This document shows positions 1-14,060 of a stretch of 64,000 nt of DNA, piece by piece (the first letter of the stretch is position 1; each line of letters starts with the position of its first letter). This stretch comes from Acanthosoma haemorrhoidale (lineage: Eukaryota; Arthropoda; Insecta; Hemiptera; Acanthosomatidae). The notes under the pieces were generated by a model. That model searched no databases and had not been told where the DNA came from. It worked only from the letters and a program-made list of their open reading frames with translations. The stretch lies in assembly GCA_930367205.1 (NCBI GenBank), contig CAKNEZ010000027.1:1-64000 (forward strand), read 5' to 3'. A program made the position numbers and the translations under genes.

Positions 1-2090
1 AATGATGTCGAATATGATAGTGCACCAAATCATTAGCACTTATTGTATCATGTGATGCGATCGTATGATCAAAGTTACAAGAGAATATAACATCAAATGA
101 TGTCGATTATCATAGTGTACCGCATTATTAGCACATATTGTATCACGTGATACGATCGTATGATCAAAGTTACGAGTGAATATAACATCAAATGATGTCG
201 ATTATGATAGTGTTCCGTATCATAAGCAACCATTGTATCACGTGATGCGATCGTATGATTAAAGTTACAATTGAATATAACATCAAATGATGTCGATTAT
301 AATGGTATACCGCTTTATTAGCATACATTGTATCACGTGATACGATCGCATGATTAAAGTTACGAGTGAATATAACATCAAATGATGTCGAATATGATAA
401 TGCACCGTGACATTGGCACTTATTGTTTCACGTGATACGATCTTATGATTAAAGTTACGAGTGTATACACCATTAAATGATGTCGAATATGATAGTGTGT
501 CGTAGCATTGACACTCATTGTATCACGCGATTCGATCACATGATTAAAGTTACGAGTGAATATAAAATCAAATAATGTCAAATATGAAAGTGTACCGTAT
601 TAATATCACACATTGTATCACGTGATACGATCGTATGATTAAAGTTACAGGTGTATATAACATCAAATTATGTTGATTATATTAGTGTACCGCATCATTA
701 GCACACATTGTATCACATGATACGATCGTATGATTAAAGTAACGAGTGAATATAACATCAAATGATGTCGAATATGATAATGCACCGTGACATTGGCACA
801 TATTGTATCACGTGATACGATCGTATGAAAAAAGTCACGAGTGAATATAACATCAAATGATGTCGATTATGATAGTGTTTCGTATCATAAGCACTCATTG
901 TATCACGTGATACGATCGTATGATGAAAGTTACGAGTGAATATAACATCAAATGATGTTGAATGTGATTGAATAATGTATCATTAATACTCAAAATTTCA
1001 TGTGATACGATCGTATGATTAATGTTACGAGTGTATACACCATTAAATGATGTCGAATGTGATAGTGTGTCGTAGCATTGACACTCATTGTATCACGAGA
1101 TACGATCACATGATTAAAGTTACGAGTAAATATAACATCATATAATGTCAAATATGAAAGTGTACCGCATCATTAGCACACATTGTATCACGTGATGCGA
1201 TCGTATGATTAAAGTTACGAGTAAATATAACATCAAATGATGTTGAATATGATAAGGCACCGTGGCATTGGCACTTATTGTGTCACGTGATACGATCGTA
1301 TGATTAAAGTTACGAGTGAATATAGCATCAAATGATGTCGAATATGATAATAAACCGTGACATTGGCACTTATTGTATCACGTGATACGATCGTATGAAT
1401 AAAGTTACAGGTGAATATAACATCAAATGATGTCGAATATAATAGTGTACCGCATCATTAGCACACATTGTATCACGTGATACGATCGTATGATTAAAGT
1501 AACGAGTGGATATAACATCAAATGATGTCGATTATAATGGTATACCGCTTTATTAGCATACATTGTATCATGTGATGCGATCGTATGATTAAAGTAACGA
1601 GTAAATATAACATCAAATGATGTCGAATATAATAATGCACCGTTACATGGGCACTTATTGTATCACGTGATACGATCGTATGATTAAAGTTACGAGTGTA
1701 TACACTAATAAATGATGTCGAATATGATAGTGCACCAAATCATTAGCACTTATTGTATCATGTGATGCGATCTTATGATCAAAGTTACAAGAGAATGTAA
1801 CATCAAAAGATGTCAATTTTGATAGTGTACCGCATCATTGGCACTCATTATATCACGTGATAGGATCGTATGATTAAAGTAACGAGTGAATATAACATCA
1901 AATGATGTCGAATATGATAATGCACTGTGACATTGGCACATATTGTATCACGTGATACGATCGTATGATTAAAGTCACGAGTAAATATAACATCAAATGA
2001 TGTCGAATATAATAATGCACCGTGACATGGGCACTTATTGTATCACGTGATACGATCGTATGATTAAAGTTACGAGTGTATACACTAATA

Positions 2091-5000
2091 AATGATGTCG
2101 AATATGATAGTGCACCAAATCATTAGCACTTATTGTATCATGTGATGCGATCGTATGATCAAAGTTACAAGAGAATATAACATCAAATGATGTCGATTAT
2201 CATAGTGTACCGAATTATTAGCACATATTGTATCACGTGATACGATCGTATGATCAAAGTTACGAGTGAATATAACATCAAATGATGTCGATTATGATAG
2301 TGTTCCGTATCATAAGCAATCATTGTATCACGTGATGCGATCGTATGATTAAAGTTACAATTGAATATAACATCAAATGATGTCGATTATAATGGTATAC
2401 CGCTTTATTAGCATACATTGTATCACGTGATACGATCGCATGATTAAAGTTACGAGTGAATATAACATCAAATGATGTCGAATATGATAATGCACCGTGA
2501 CATTGGCACTTATTGTTTCACGTGATACGATCTTATGATTAAAGTTACGAGTGTATACACCATTAAATGATGTCGAATATGATAGTGTGTCGTAGCATTT
2601 ACACTCATTGTATCACGCGATTCGATCACATGATTAAAGTTACGAGTGAATATAACATCAAATGATGTCGAATATGATAATGAACCGTGACATTGGCACT
2701 TATTGTATCACGTGATACGATCGTATGAATAAAGTTACAGGTGAATATAACATCAAATGATGTTGATTATGATAGTGTTCCGTATCATAAGCAATCATTG
2801 TATCACGTGATGCGATCGTATAATTAAAGTTACGAGTAAATATAACATCAAATAATGTCAAATATGAAAGTGTACCGCATCATTAGCACACATTGTATCA
2901 CGTGATACGATCGTATGATTAAAGTAACGAGTGAATATAACATCAAATGATGTCGATTATAATGGTTTACTGCTTTATTAGCACACATTCTATCACGTGA
3001 TACGATCGTATGATTAAAGTTACGAGTGAATATAACATCAAATGATGTCGAATATGATAATGCACTGTGACATTGGCACTTATTGTATCACGTGATACGA
3101 TCGTATGATTAAAGTTACGAGTGTATACACTATTAAATGATGTCGAATATGATAGTGCACCAAATCATTAGCACTTATTGTATCATGTGATGCAATCGTA
3201 TGATTAAAGTTACAAGTGACTATAACATCAAATGATGTCGATTATAATAGTGTACTGCATTATTAGCACACATTGTATTATGTGATGCGATCGTATGATT
3301 AAAGTAACGAGTGAATATAACATCAAATGATGTCGAATATGATAATGCACCGTGACATTGGCACATATTGTATCACGTGATACGATCGTATGATTAAAGT
3401 CACGAGTAAATATAACATCAAATGATGTCGAATATAATAATGCACCGTTACATGGGCACTTATTGTATCACGTGATACGATCGTATGATTAAAGTTACGA
3501 GTGTATACACTAATAAATGATGTCGAATATGATAGTGCACCAAATCATTAGCACTTATTGTATCATGTGATGCGATCGTATGATCAAAGTTACAAGAGAA
3601 TGTAACATCAAAAGATGTCAATTTTGATAGTGTACCGCATCATTGGCACTCATTATATCACGTGATAGGATCGTATGATTAAAGTAACGCGTGAATATAA
3701 CATCAAATGATGTCGAATATGATAATGCACCGTGACATTGGCACATATTGTATCACGTGATACGATCGTATGATTAAAGTCACGAGTAAATATAACATCA
3801 AATGATGTCGAATATAATAATGCACCGTGACATGGGCACTTATTGTATCACGTGATAGGATCGTATGATTAAAGTTACGAGTGTATACACTAATAAATGA
3901 TGTCGAATATGATAGTGCACCAAATCATTAGCACTTATTGTATCATGTGATGCGATCGTATGATTAAAGTTACAAGTGACTATAACATCAAATGATGTCG
4001 ATTATAATAGTGTACTGCATTATTAGCACACATTGTATCACGTGATACGATCGTATGATTAAAGTTACGAGTGAATATAACATCAAATGATGTAGAATAT
4101 GATAATGCACTGTGACATTGGCACTTATTGTATCACGTGATACGATCGTATGATTAAAGTTACGAGTGTATACACTATTAAATGATGTCGAATATGATAG
4201 TGCACCAAATCATTAGCACTTATTGTATCATGTGATGCGATCTTATGATCAAAGTTACAAGAGAATGTAACATCAAAAGATGTCAATTTTGATAGTGTAC
4301 CGCATCATTGGCACTCATTATATCACGTGATAGGATCGTATGATTAAAGTAACGAGTGAATATAACATCAAATGATGTCGAATATGATAATGCACTGTGA
4401 CATTGGCACATATTGTATCACGTGATACGATCGTATGATTAAAGTTACGAGTGTATACACTAATAAATGATGTCGAATATGATAGTGCACCAAATCATTA
4501 GCACTTATTGTATCATGTGATGCGATCGTATGATCAAAGTTACAAGAGAATATAACATCAAATGATGTCGATTATCATAGTGTACCGAATCATTAGCACT
4601 TATTGTATCATGTGATGCGATCGTATGATCAAAGTTACGAGTGAATATAACATCAAATGATGTCGATTATGATAGTGTTCCGTATCATAAGCAATCATTG
4701 TATCACGTGATGCGATCGTATGATTAAAGTTACAATTGAATATAACATCAAATGATGTCGATTATAATGGTATACCGCTTTATTAGCATACATTGTATCA
4801 CGTGATACGATCGCATGATTAAAGTTACGAGTGAATATAACATCAAATGATGTCGAATATGATAATGCACCGTGACATTGGCACTTATTGTTTCACGTGA
4901 TACGATCTTATGATTAAAGTTACGAGTGTATACACCATTAAATGATGTCGAATATGATAGTGTGTCGTAGCATTGACACTCATTGTATCACGCGATTCGA

Positions 5001-5795
5001 TCACATGATTAAAGTTACGAGTGAATATAAAATCAAATAATGTCAAATATGAAAGTGTACCGTATTAATATCACACATTGTATCACGTGATAGGATCGTA
5101 TGATTAAAGTAACGAGTGAATATAACATCAAATGATGTCGAATATGATAATGCACTGTGACATTGGCACATATTGTATCACGTGATACGATCGTATGATT
5201 AAAGTCACGAGTAAATATAACATCAAATGATGTCGAATATAATAATGCACCGTGACATGGGCACTTATTGTATCACGTGATACGATCGTATGATTAAAGT
5301 TACGAGTGTATACACTAATAAATGATGTCGAATATGATAGTGCACCAAATCATTAGCACTTATTGTATCATGTGATGCGATCGTATGATCAAAGTTACAA
5401 GAGAATATAACATCAAATGATGTCGATTATCATAGTGTACCGCATTATTAGCACATATTGTATCACGTGATACGATCGTATGATCAAAGTTACGAGTGAA
5501 TATAACATCAAATGATGTCGATTATGATAGTGTTCCGTATCATAAGCAACCATTGTATCACGTGATGCGATCGTATGATTAAAGTTACAATTGAATATAA
5601 CATCAAATGATGTCGATTATAATGGTATACCGCTTTATTAGCATACATTGTATCACGTGATACGATCGCATGATTAAAGTTACGAGTGAATATAACATCA
5701 AATGATGTCGAATATGATAATGCACCGTGACATTGGCACTTATTGTTTCACGTGATACGATCTTATGATTAAAGTTACGAGTGTATACACCATTA
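2091..5795. repeat. 39-monomer higher-order repeat, copy 1
   Basis: This 3705-bp unit is made of three blocks: 2091-4465 (25 monomers), 4466-5320 (9 monomers) and 5321-5795 (5 monomers). Each block starts with the same module. The first monomer of the module carries GTGCACCAAATC, the second TATCATAGTG, the third GTTCCGTATC, the fourth GGTATACCGC, and the fifth has TGTTTCACG and ends TATACACCATTA. The 25-mer block is marked by CATTTACACT in its sixth monomer, the 9-mer block by CATTGACACT. The 4561-4655 monomer is a local chimera unlike the other copies. Confidence 0.85.
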
Positions 5796-8700
5796 AATGA
5801 TGTCGAATATGATAGTGTGTCGTAGCATTGACACTCATTGTATCACGCGATTCGATCACATGATTAAAGTTACGAGTGAATATAAAATCAAATAATGTCA
5901 AATATGAAAGTGTACCGTATTAATATCACACATTGTATCACGTGATACGATCGTATGATTAAAGTTACAGGTGTATATAACATCAAATTATGTTGATTAT
6001 ATTAGTGTACCGCATCATTAGCACACATTGTATCACATGATACGATCGTATGATTAAAGTAACGAGTGAATATAACATCAAATGATGTCGAATATGATAA
6101 TGCACCGTGACATTGGCACATATTGTATCACGTGATACGATCGTATGAAAAAAGTCACGAGTGAATATAACATCAAATGATGTCGATTATGATAGTGTTT
6201 CGTATCATAAGCACTCATTGTATCACGTGATACGATCGTATGATGAAAGTTACGAGTGAATATAACATCAAATGATGTTGAATGTGATTGAATAATGTAT
6301 CATTAATACTCAAAATTTCATGTGATACGATCGTATGATTAATGTTACGAGTGTATACACCATTAAATGATGTCGAATGTGATAGTGCACCAAATCATTA
6401 GCACTTATTGTATCATGTGATGCGATCGTATGATTAAAGTTACGAGTAAATATAACATCAAATGATGTTGAATATGATAAGGCACCGTGGCATTGGCACT
6501 TATTGTGTCACGTGATACGATCGTATGATTAAAGTTACGAGTGAATATAGCATCAAATGATGTCGAATATGATAATAAACCGTGACATTGGCACTTATTG
6601 TATCACGTGATACGATCGTATGAATAAAGTTACAGGTGAATATAACATCAAATGATGTCGAATATGATAATGCACCGTGACATTGGCACATATTGTATCA
6701 CGTGATACGATCGTATGAAAAAAGTCACGAGTGAATATAACATCAAATGATGTCGATTATGATAGTGTTTCGTATCATAAGCACTCATTGTATCACGTGA
6801 TACGATTGTATGATGAAAGTTACGAGTGAATATAACATCAAATGATGTTGAATGTGATTGAATAATGTATCATTAATACTCAAAATTTCATGTGATACGA
6901 TCGTATGATTAATGTTACGAGTGTATACACCATTAAATGATGTCGAATGTGATAGTGCACCAAATCATTAGCACTTATTGTATCATGTGATGCGATCGTA
7001 TGATTAAAGTTACGAGTAAATATAACATCAAATGATGTTGAATATGATAAGGCACCGTGGCATTGGCACTTATTGTATCACGTGATACGATCGTATGAAT
7101 AAAGTTACAGGTGAATATAACATCAAATGATGTCGAATATAATAGTGTACCGCATCATTAGCACACATTGTATCACGTGATACGATCGTATGATTAAAGT
7201 AACGAGTGGATATAACATCAAATGATGTCGATTATAATGGTATACCGCTTTATTAGCATACATTGTATCACGTGATACGATCGTATGATTAAAGTTACGA
7301 GTGAATATAACATCAAATGATGTCGAATATGATAATGCACTGTGACATTGGCACTTATTGTATCACGTGATGCGATCGTATGATTAAAGTTACAATTGAA
7401 TATAACATCAAATGATGTCGATTATAATGGTATACCGCTTTATTAGCATACATTGTATCACGTGATACGATCGCATGATTAAAGTTACGAGTGAATATAA
7501 CATCAAATGATGTCGAATATGATAATGCACCGTGACATTGGCACTTATTGTTTCACGTGATACGATCTTATGATTAAAGTTACGAGTGTATACACCATTA
7601 AATGATGTCGAATATGATAGTGTGTCGTAGCATTTACACTCATTGTATCACGCGATTCGATCACATGATTAAAGTTACGAGTGAATATAACATCAAATGA
7701 TGTCGAATATGATAATGAACCGTGACATTGGCACTTATTGTATCACGTGATACGATCGTATGAATAAAGTTACAGGTGAATATAACATCAAATGATGTTG
7801 ATTATGATAGTGTTCCGTATCATAAGCAATCATTGTATCACGTGATGCGATCGTATAATTAAAGTTACGAGTAAATATAACATCAAATAATGTCAAATAT
7901 GAAAGTGTACCGCATCATTAGCACACATCGTATCACGTGATACGATCGTATGATTAAAGTAACGAGTGAATATAACATCAAATGATGTCGATTATAATGG
8001 TTTACTGCTTTATTAGCACACATTCTATCACGTGATACGATCGTATGATTAAAGTTACGAGTGAATATAACATCAAATGATGTCGAATATGATAATGCAC
8101 TGTGACATTGGCACTTATTGTATCACGTGATACGATCGTATGATTAAAGTTACGAGTGTATACACTATTAAATGATGTCGAATATGATAGTGCGCCAAAT
8201 CATTAGCACTTATTGTATCATGTGATGCAATCGTATGATTAAAGTTACAAGTGACTATAACATCAAATGATGTCGATTATAATAGTGTACTGCATTATTA
8301 GCACACATTGTATTATGTGATGCGATCGTATGATTAAAGTAACGAGTGAATATAACATCAAATGATGTCGAATATGATAATGCACCGTGACATTGGCACA
8401 TATTGTATCACGTGATACGATCGTATGATTAAAGTCACGAGTAAATATAACATCAAATGATGTCGAATATAATAATGCACCGTTACATGGGCACTTATTG
8501 TATCACGTGATACGATCGTATGATTAAAGTTACGAGTGTATACACTAATAAATGATGTCGAATATGATAGTGCACCAAATCATTAGCACTTATTGTATCA
8601 TGTGATGCGATCGTATGATCAAAGTTACAAGAGAATGTAACATCAAAAGATGTCAATTTTGATAGTGTACCGCATCATTGGCACTCATTATATCACGTGA

Positions 8701-9500
8701 TAGGATCGTATGATTAAAGTAACGCGTGAATATAACATCAAATGATGTCGAATATGATAATGCACCGTGACATTGGCACATATTGTATCACGTGATACGA
8801 TCGTATGATTAAAGTCACGAGTAAATATAACATCAAATGATGTCGAATATAATAATGCACCGTGACATGGGCACTTATTGTATCACGTGATACGATCGTA
8901 TGATTAAAGTTACGAGTGTATACACTAATAAATGATGTCGAATATGATAGTGCACCAAATCATTAGCACTTATTGTATCATGTGATGCGATCGTATGATT
9001 AAAGTTACAAGTGACTATAACATCAAATGATGTCGATTATAATAGTGTACTGCATTATTAGCACACATTGTATCACGTGATACGATCGTATGATTAAAGT
9101 TACGAGTGAATATAACATCAAATGATGTAGAATATGATAATGCACTGTGACATTGGCACTTATTGTATCACGTGATACGATCGTATGATTAAAGTTACGA
9201 GTGTATACACTAATAAATGATGTCGAATATGATAGTGCACCAAATCATTAGCACTTATTGTATCATGTGATGCGATCTTATGATCAAAGTTACAAGAGAA
9301 TGTAACATCAAAAGATGTCAATTTCGATAGTGTACCGCATCATTGGCACTCATTATATCACGTGATAGGATCGTATGATTAAAGTAACGAGTGAATATAA
9401 CATCAAATGATGTCGAATATGATAATGCACTGTGACATTGGCACATATTGTATCACGTGATACGATCGTATGATTAAAGTTACGAGTGTATACACTAATA
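5796..9500. repeat. Rearranged satellite stretch between higher-order repeats
   Basis: This stretch continues the monomer order seen at 476-1045. It then holds a local 570-bp (6-monomer) tandem duplication: 6081-6365 recurs at 6651-6935. From 7126 it follows the 25-monomer block of the higher-order repeat. 7126-9500 matches 22326-24700 at a lag of 15200 bp (160 monomers); both share the rare variant CACACATCG at 7922 and 23122. Confidence 0.75.
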
Positions 9501-12500
9501 AATGATGTCGAATATGATAGTGCACCAAATCATTAGCACTTATTGTATCATGTGATGCGATCGTATGATCAAAGTTACAAGAGAATATAACATCAAATGA
9601 TGTCGATTATCATAGTGTACCGAATTATTAGCACATATTGTATCACGTGATACGATCGTATGATCAAAGTTACGAGTGAATATAACATCAAATGATGTCG
9701 ATTATGATAGTGTTCCGTATCATAAGCAATCATTGTATCACGTGATGCGATCGTATGATTAAAGTTACAATTGAATATAACATCAAATGATGTCGATTAT
9801 AATGGTATACCGCTTTATTAGCATACATTGTATCACGTGATACGATCGCATGATTAAAGTTACGAGTGAATATAACATCAAATGATGTCGAATATGATAA
9901 TGCACCGTGACATTGGCACTTATTGTTTCACGTGATACGATCTTATGATTAAAGTTACGAGTGTATACACCATTAAATGATGTCGAATATGATAGTGTGT
10001 CGTAGCATTTACACTCATTGTATCACGCGATTCGATCACATGATTAAAGTTACGAGTGAATATAACATCAAATGATGTCGAATATGATAATGAACCGTGA
10101 CATTGGCACTTATTGTATCACGTGATACGATCGTATGAATAAAGTTACAGGTGAATATAACATCAAATGATGTTGATTATGATAGTGTTCCGTATCATAA
10201 GCAATCATTGTATCACGTGATGCGATCGTATAATTAAAGTTACGAGTAAATATAACATCAAATAATGTCAAATATGAAAGTGTACCGCATCATTAGCACA
10301 CATTGTATCACGTGATACGATCGTATGATTAAAGTAACGAGTGAATATAACATCAAATGATGTCGATTATAATGGTTTACTGCTTTATTAGCACACATTC
10401 TATCACGTGATACGATCGTATGATTAAAGTTACGAGTGAATATAACATCAAATGATGTCGAATATGATAATGCACTGTGACATTGGCACTTATTGTATCA
10501 CGTGATACGATCGTATGATTAAAGTTACGAGTGTATACACTATTAAATGATGTCGAATATGATAGTGCACCAAATCATTAGCACTTATTGTATCATGTGA
10601 TGCAATCGTATGATTAAAGTTACAAGTGACTATAACATCAAATGATGTCGATTATAATAGTGTACTGCATTATTAGCACACATTGTATTATGTGATGCGA
10701 ACGTATGATTAAAGTAACGAGTGAATATAACATCAAATGATGTCGAATATGATAATGCACCGTGACATTGGCACATATTGTATCACGTGATACGATCGTA
10801 TGATTAAAGTCACGAGTAAATATAACATCAAATGATGTCGAATATAATAATGCACCGTTACATGGGCACTTATTGTATCACGTGATACGATCGTATGATT
10901 AAAGTTACGAGTGTATACACTAATAAATGATGTCGAATATGATAGTGCACCAAATCATTAGCACTTATTGTATCATGTGATGCGATCGTATGATCAAAGT
11001 TACAAGAGAATGTAACATCAAAAGATGTCAATTTTGATAGTGTACCGCATCATTGGCACTCATTATATCACGTGATAGGATCGTATGATTAAAGTAACGC
11101 GTGAATATAACATCAAATGATGTCGAATATGATAATGCACCGTGACATTGGCACATATTGTATCACGTGATACGATCGTATGATTAAAGTCACGAGTAAA
11201 TATAACATCAAATGATGTCGAATATAATAATGCACCGTGACATGGGCACTTATTGTATCACGTGATACGATCGTATGATTAAAGTTACGAGTGTATACAC
11301 TAATAAATGATGTCGAATATGATAGTGCACCAAATCATTAGCACTTATTGTATCATGTGATGCGATCGTATGATTAAAGTTACAAGTGACTATAACATCA
11401 AATGATGTCGATTATAATAGTGTACTGCATTATTAGCACACATTGTATCACGTGATACGATCGTATGATTAAAGTTACGAGTGAATATAACATCAAATGA
11501 TGTAGAATATGATAATGCACTGTGACATTGGCACTTATTGTATCACGTGATACGATCGTATGATTAAAGTTACGAGTGTATACACTATTAAATGATGTCG
11601 AATATGATAGTGCACCAAATCATTAGCACTTATTGTATCATGTGATGCGATCTTATGATCAAAGTTACAAGAGAATGTAACATCAAAAGATGTCAATTTT
11701 GATAGTGTACCGCATCATTGGCACTCATTATATCACGTGATAGGATCGTATGATTAAAGTAACGAGTGAATATAACATCAAATGATGTCGAATATGATAA
11801 TGCACTGTGACATTGGCACATATTGTATCACGTGATACGATCGTATGATTAAAGTTACGAGTGTATACACTAATAAATGATGTCGAATATGATAGTGCAC
11901 CAAATCATTAGCACTTATTGTATCATGTGATGCGATCGTATGATCAAAGTTACAAGAGAATATAACATCAAATGATGTCAATTATCATAGTGTACCGAAT
12001 TATTAGCACATATTGTATCACGTGATACGATCGTATGATCAAAGTTACGAGTGAATATAACATCAAATGATGTCGATTATGATAGTGTTCCGTATCATAA
12101 GCAATCATTGTATCACGTGATACGATCGTATGATTAAAGTTACAATTGAATATAACATCAAATGATGTCGATTATAATGGTATACCGCTTTATTAGCATA
12201 CATTGTATCACGTGATACGATCGCATGATTAAAGTTACGAGTGAATATAACATCAAATGATGTCGAATATGATAATGCACCGTGACATTGGCACTTATTG
12301 TTTCACGTGATACGATCTTATGATTAAAGTTACGAGTGTATACACCATTAAATGATGTCGAATATGATAGTGTGTCGTAGCATTGACACTCATTGTATCA
12401 CGCGATTCGATCACATGATTAAAGTTACGAGTGAATATAAAATCAAATAATGTCAAATATGAAAGTGTACCGTATTAATATCACACATTGTATCACGTGA

Positions 12501-13205
12501 TAGGATCGTATGATTAAAGTAACGAGTGAATATAACATCAAATGATGTCGAATATGATAATGCACTGTGACATTGGCACATATTGTATCACGTGATACGA
12601 TCGTATGATTAAAGTCACGAGTAAATATAACATCAAATGATGTCGAATATAATAATGCACCGTGACATGGGCACTTATTGTATCACGTGATACGATCGTA
12701 TGATTAAAGTTACGAGTGTATACACTAATAAATGATGTCGAATATGATAGTGCACCAAATCATTAGCACTTATTGTATCATGTGATGCGATCGTATGATC
12801 AAAGTTACAAGAGAATATAACATCAAATGATGTCGATTATCATAGTGTACCGCATTATTAGCACATATTGTATCACGTGATACGATCGTATGATCAAAGT
12901 TACGAGTGAATATAACATCAAATGATGTCGATTATGATAGTGTTCCGTATCATAAGCAACCATTGTATCACGTGATGCGATCGTATGATTAAAGTTACAA
13001 TTGAATATAACATCAAATGATGTCGATTATAATGGTATACCGCTTTATTAGCATACATTGTATCACGTGATACGATCGCATGATTAAAGTTACGAGTGAA
13101 TATAACATCAAATGATGTCGAATATGATAATGCACCGTGACATTGGCACTTATTGTTTCACGTGATACGATCTTATGATTAAAGTTACGAGTGTATACAC
13201 CATTA
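9501..13205. repeat. 39-monomer higher-order repeat, copy 2
   Basis: Same block plan as copy 1, with module starts at 9501, 11876 and 12731 (offsets 0, 2375 and 3230). It matches the copy at 14061 at a lag of 4560 bp. The two share GCGAACGTATG (near 10697 and 15257), but differ where copy 2 reads TGTCGATTAT near 10366 and copy 3 reads TGTCTATTAT near 14916. A GATACGATC versus GATGCGATC difference is seen near 12119. Confidence 0.88.
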
Positions 13206-14060
13206 AATGATGTCGAATATGATAGTGTGTCGTAGCATTGACACTCATTGTATCACGCGATTCGATCACATGATTAAAGTTACGAGTGAATATAAAATCA
13301 AATAATGTCAAATATGAAAGTGTACCGTATTAATATCACACATTGTATCACGTGATACGATCGTATGATTAAAGTTACAGGTGTATATAACATCAAATTA
13401 TGTTGATTATATTAGTGTACCGCATCATTAGCACACATTGTATCACATGATACGATCGTATGATTAAAGTAACGAGTGAATATAACATCAAATGATGTCG
13501 AATATGATAATGCACCGTGACATTGGCACATATTGTATCACGTGATACGATCGTATGAAAAAAGTCACGAGTGAATATAACATCAAATGATGTCGATTAT
13601 GATAGTGTTTCGTATCATAAGCACTCATTGTATCACGTGATACGATCGTATGATGAAAGTTACGAGTGAATATAACATCAAATGATGTCGAATATAATAA
13701 TGCACCGTGACATGGGCACTTATTGTATCACGTGATACGATCGTATGATTAAAGTTACGAGTGTATACACTAATAAATGATGTCGAATATGATAGTGCAC
13801 CAAATCATTAGCACTTATTGTATCATGTGATGCGATCGTATGATTAAAGTTACAAGTGACTATAACATCAAATGATGTCGATTATAATAGTGTACTGCAT
13901 TATTAGCACACATTGTATCACGTGATACGATCGTATGATTAAAGTTACGAGTGAATATAACATCAAATGATGTAGAATATGATAATGCACTGTGACATTG
14001 GCACTTATTGTATCACGTGATACGATCGTATGATTAAAGTTACGAGTGTATACACTATTA
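13206..14060. repeat. Nine-monomer insert between higher-order repeats
   Basis: These 855 bp separate two 39-monomer units. The first five monomers repeat the run at 5796-6270. At 13681 the sequence switches to the monomer order found before 11876 (GTGACATGGGCAC, then GTGCACCAAATC, then GATGTAGAATATG). The switch marks a recombination junction between two repeat registers. Confidence 0.75.
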
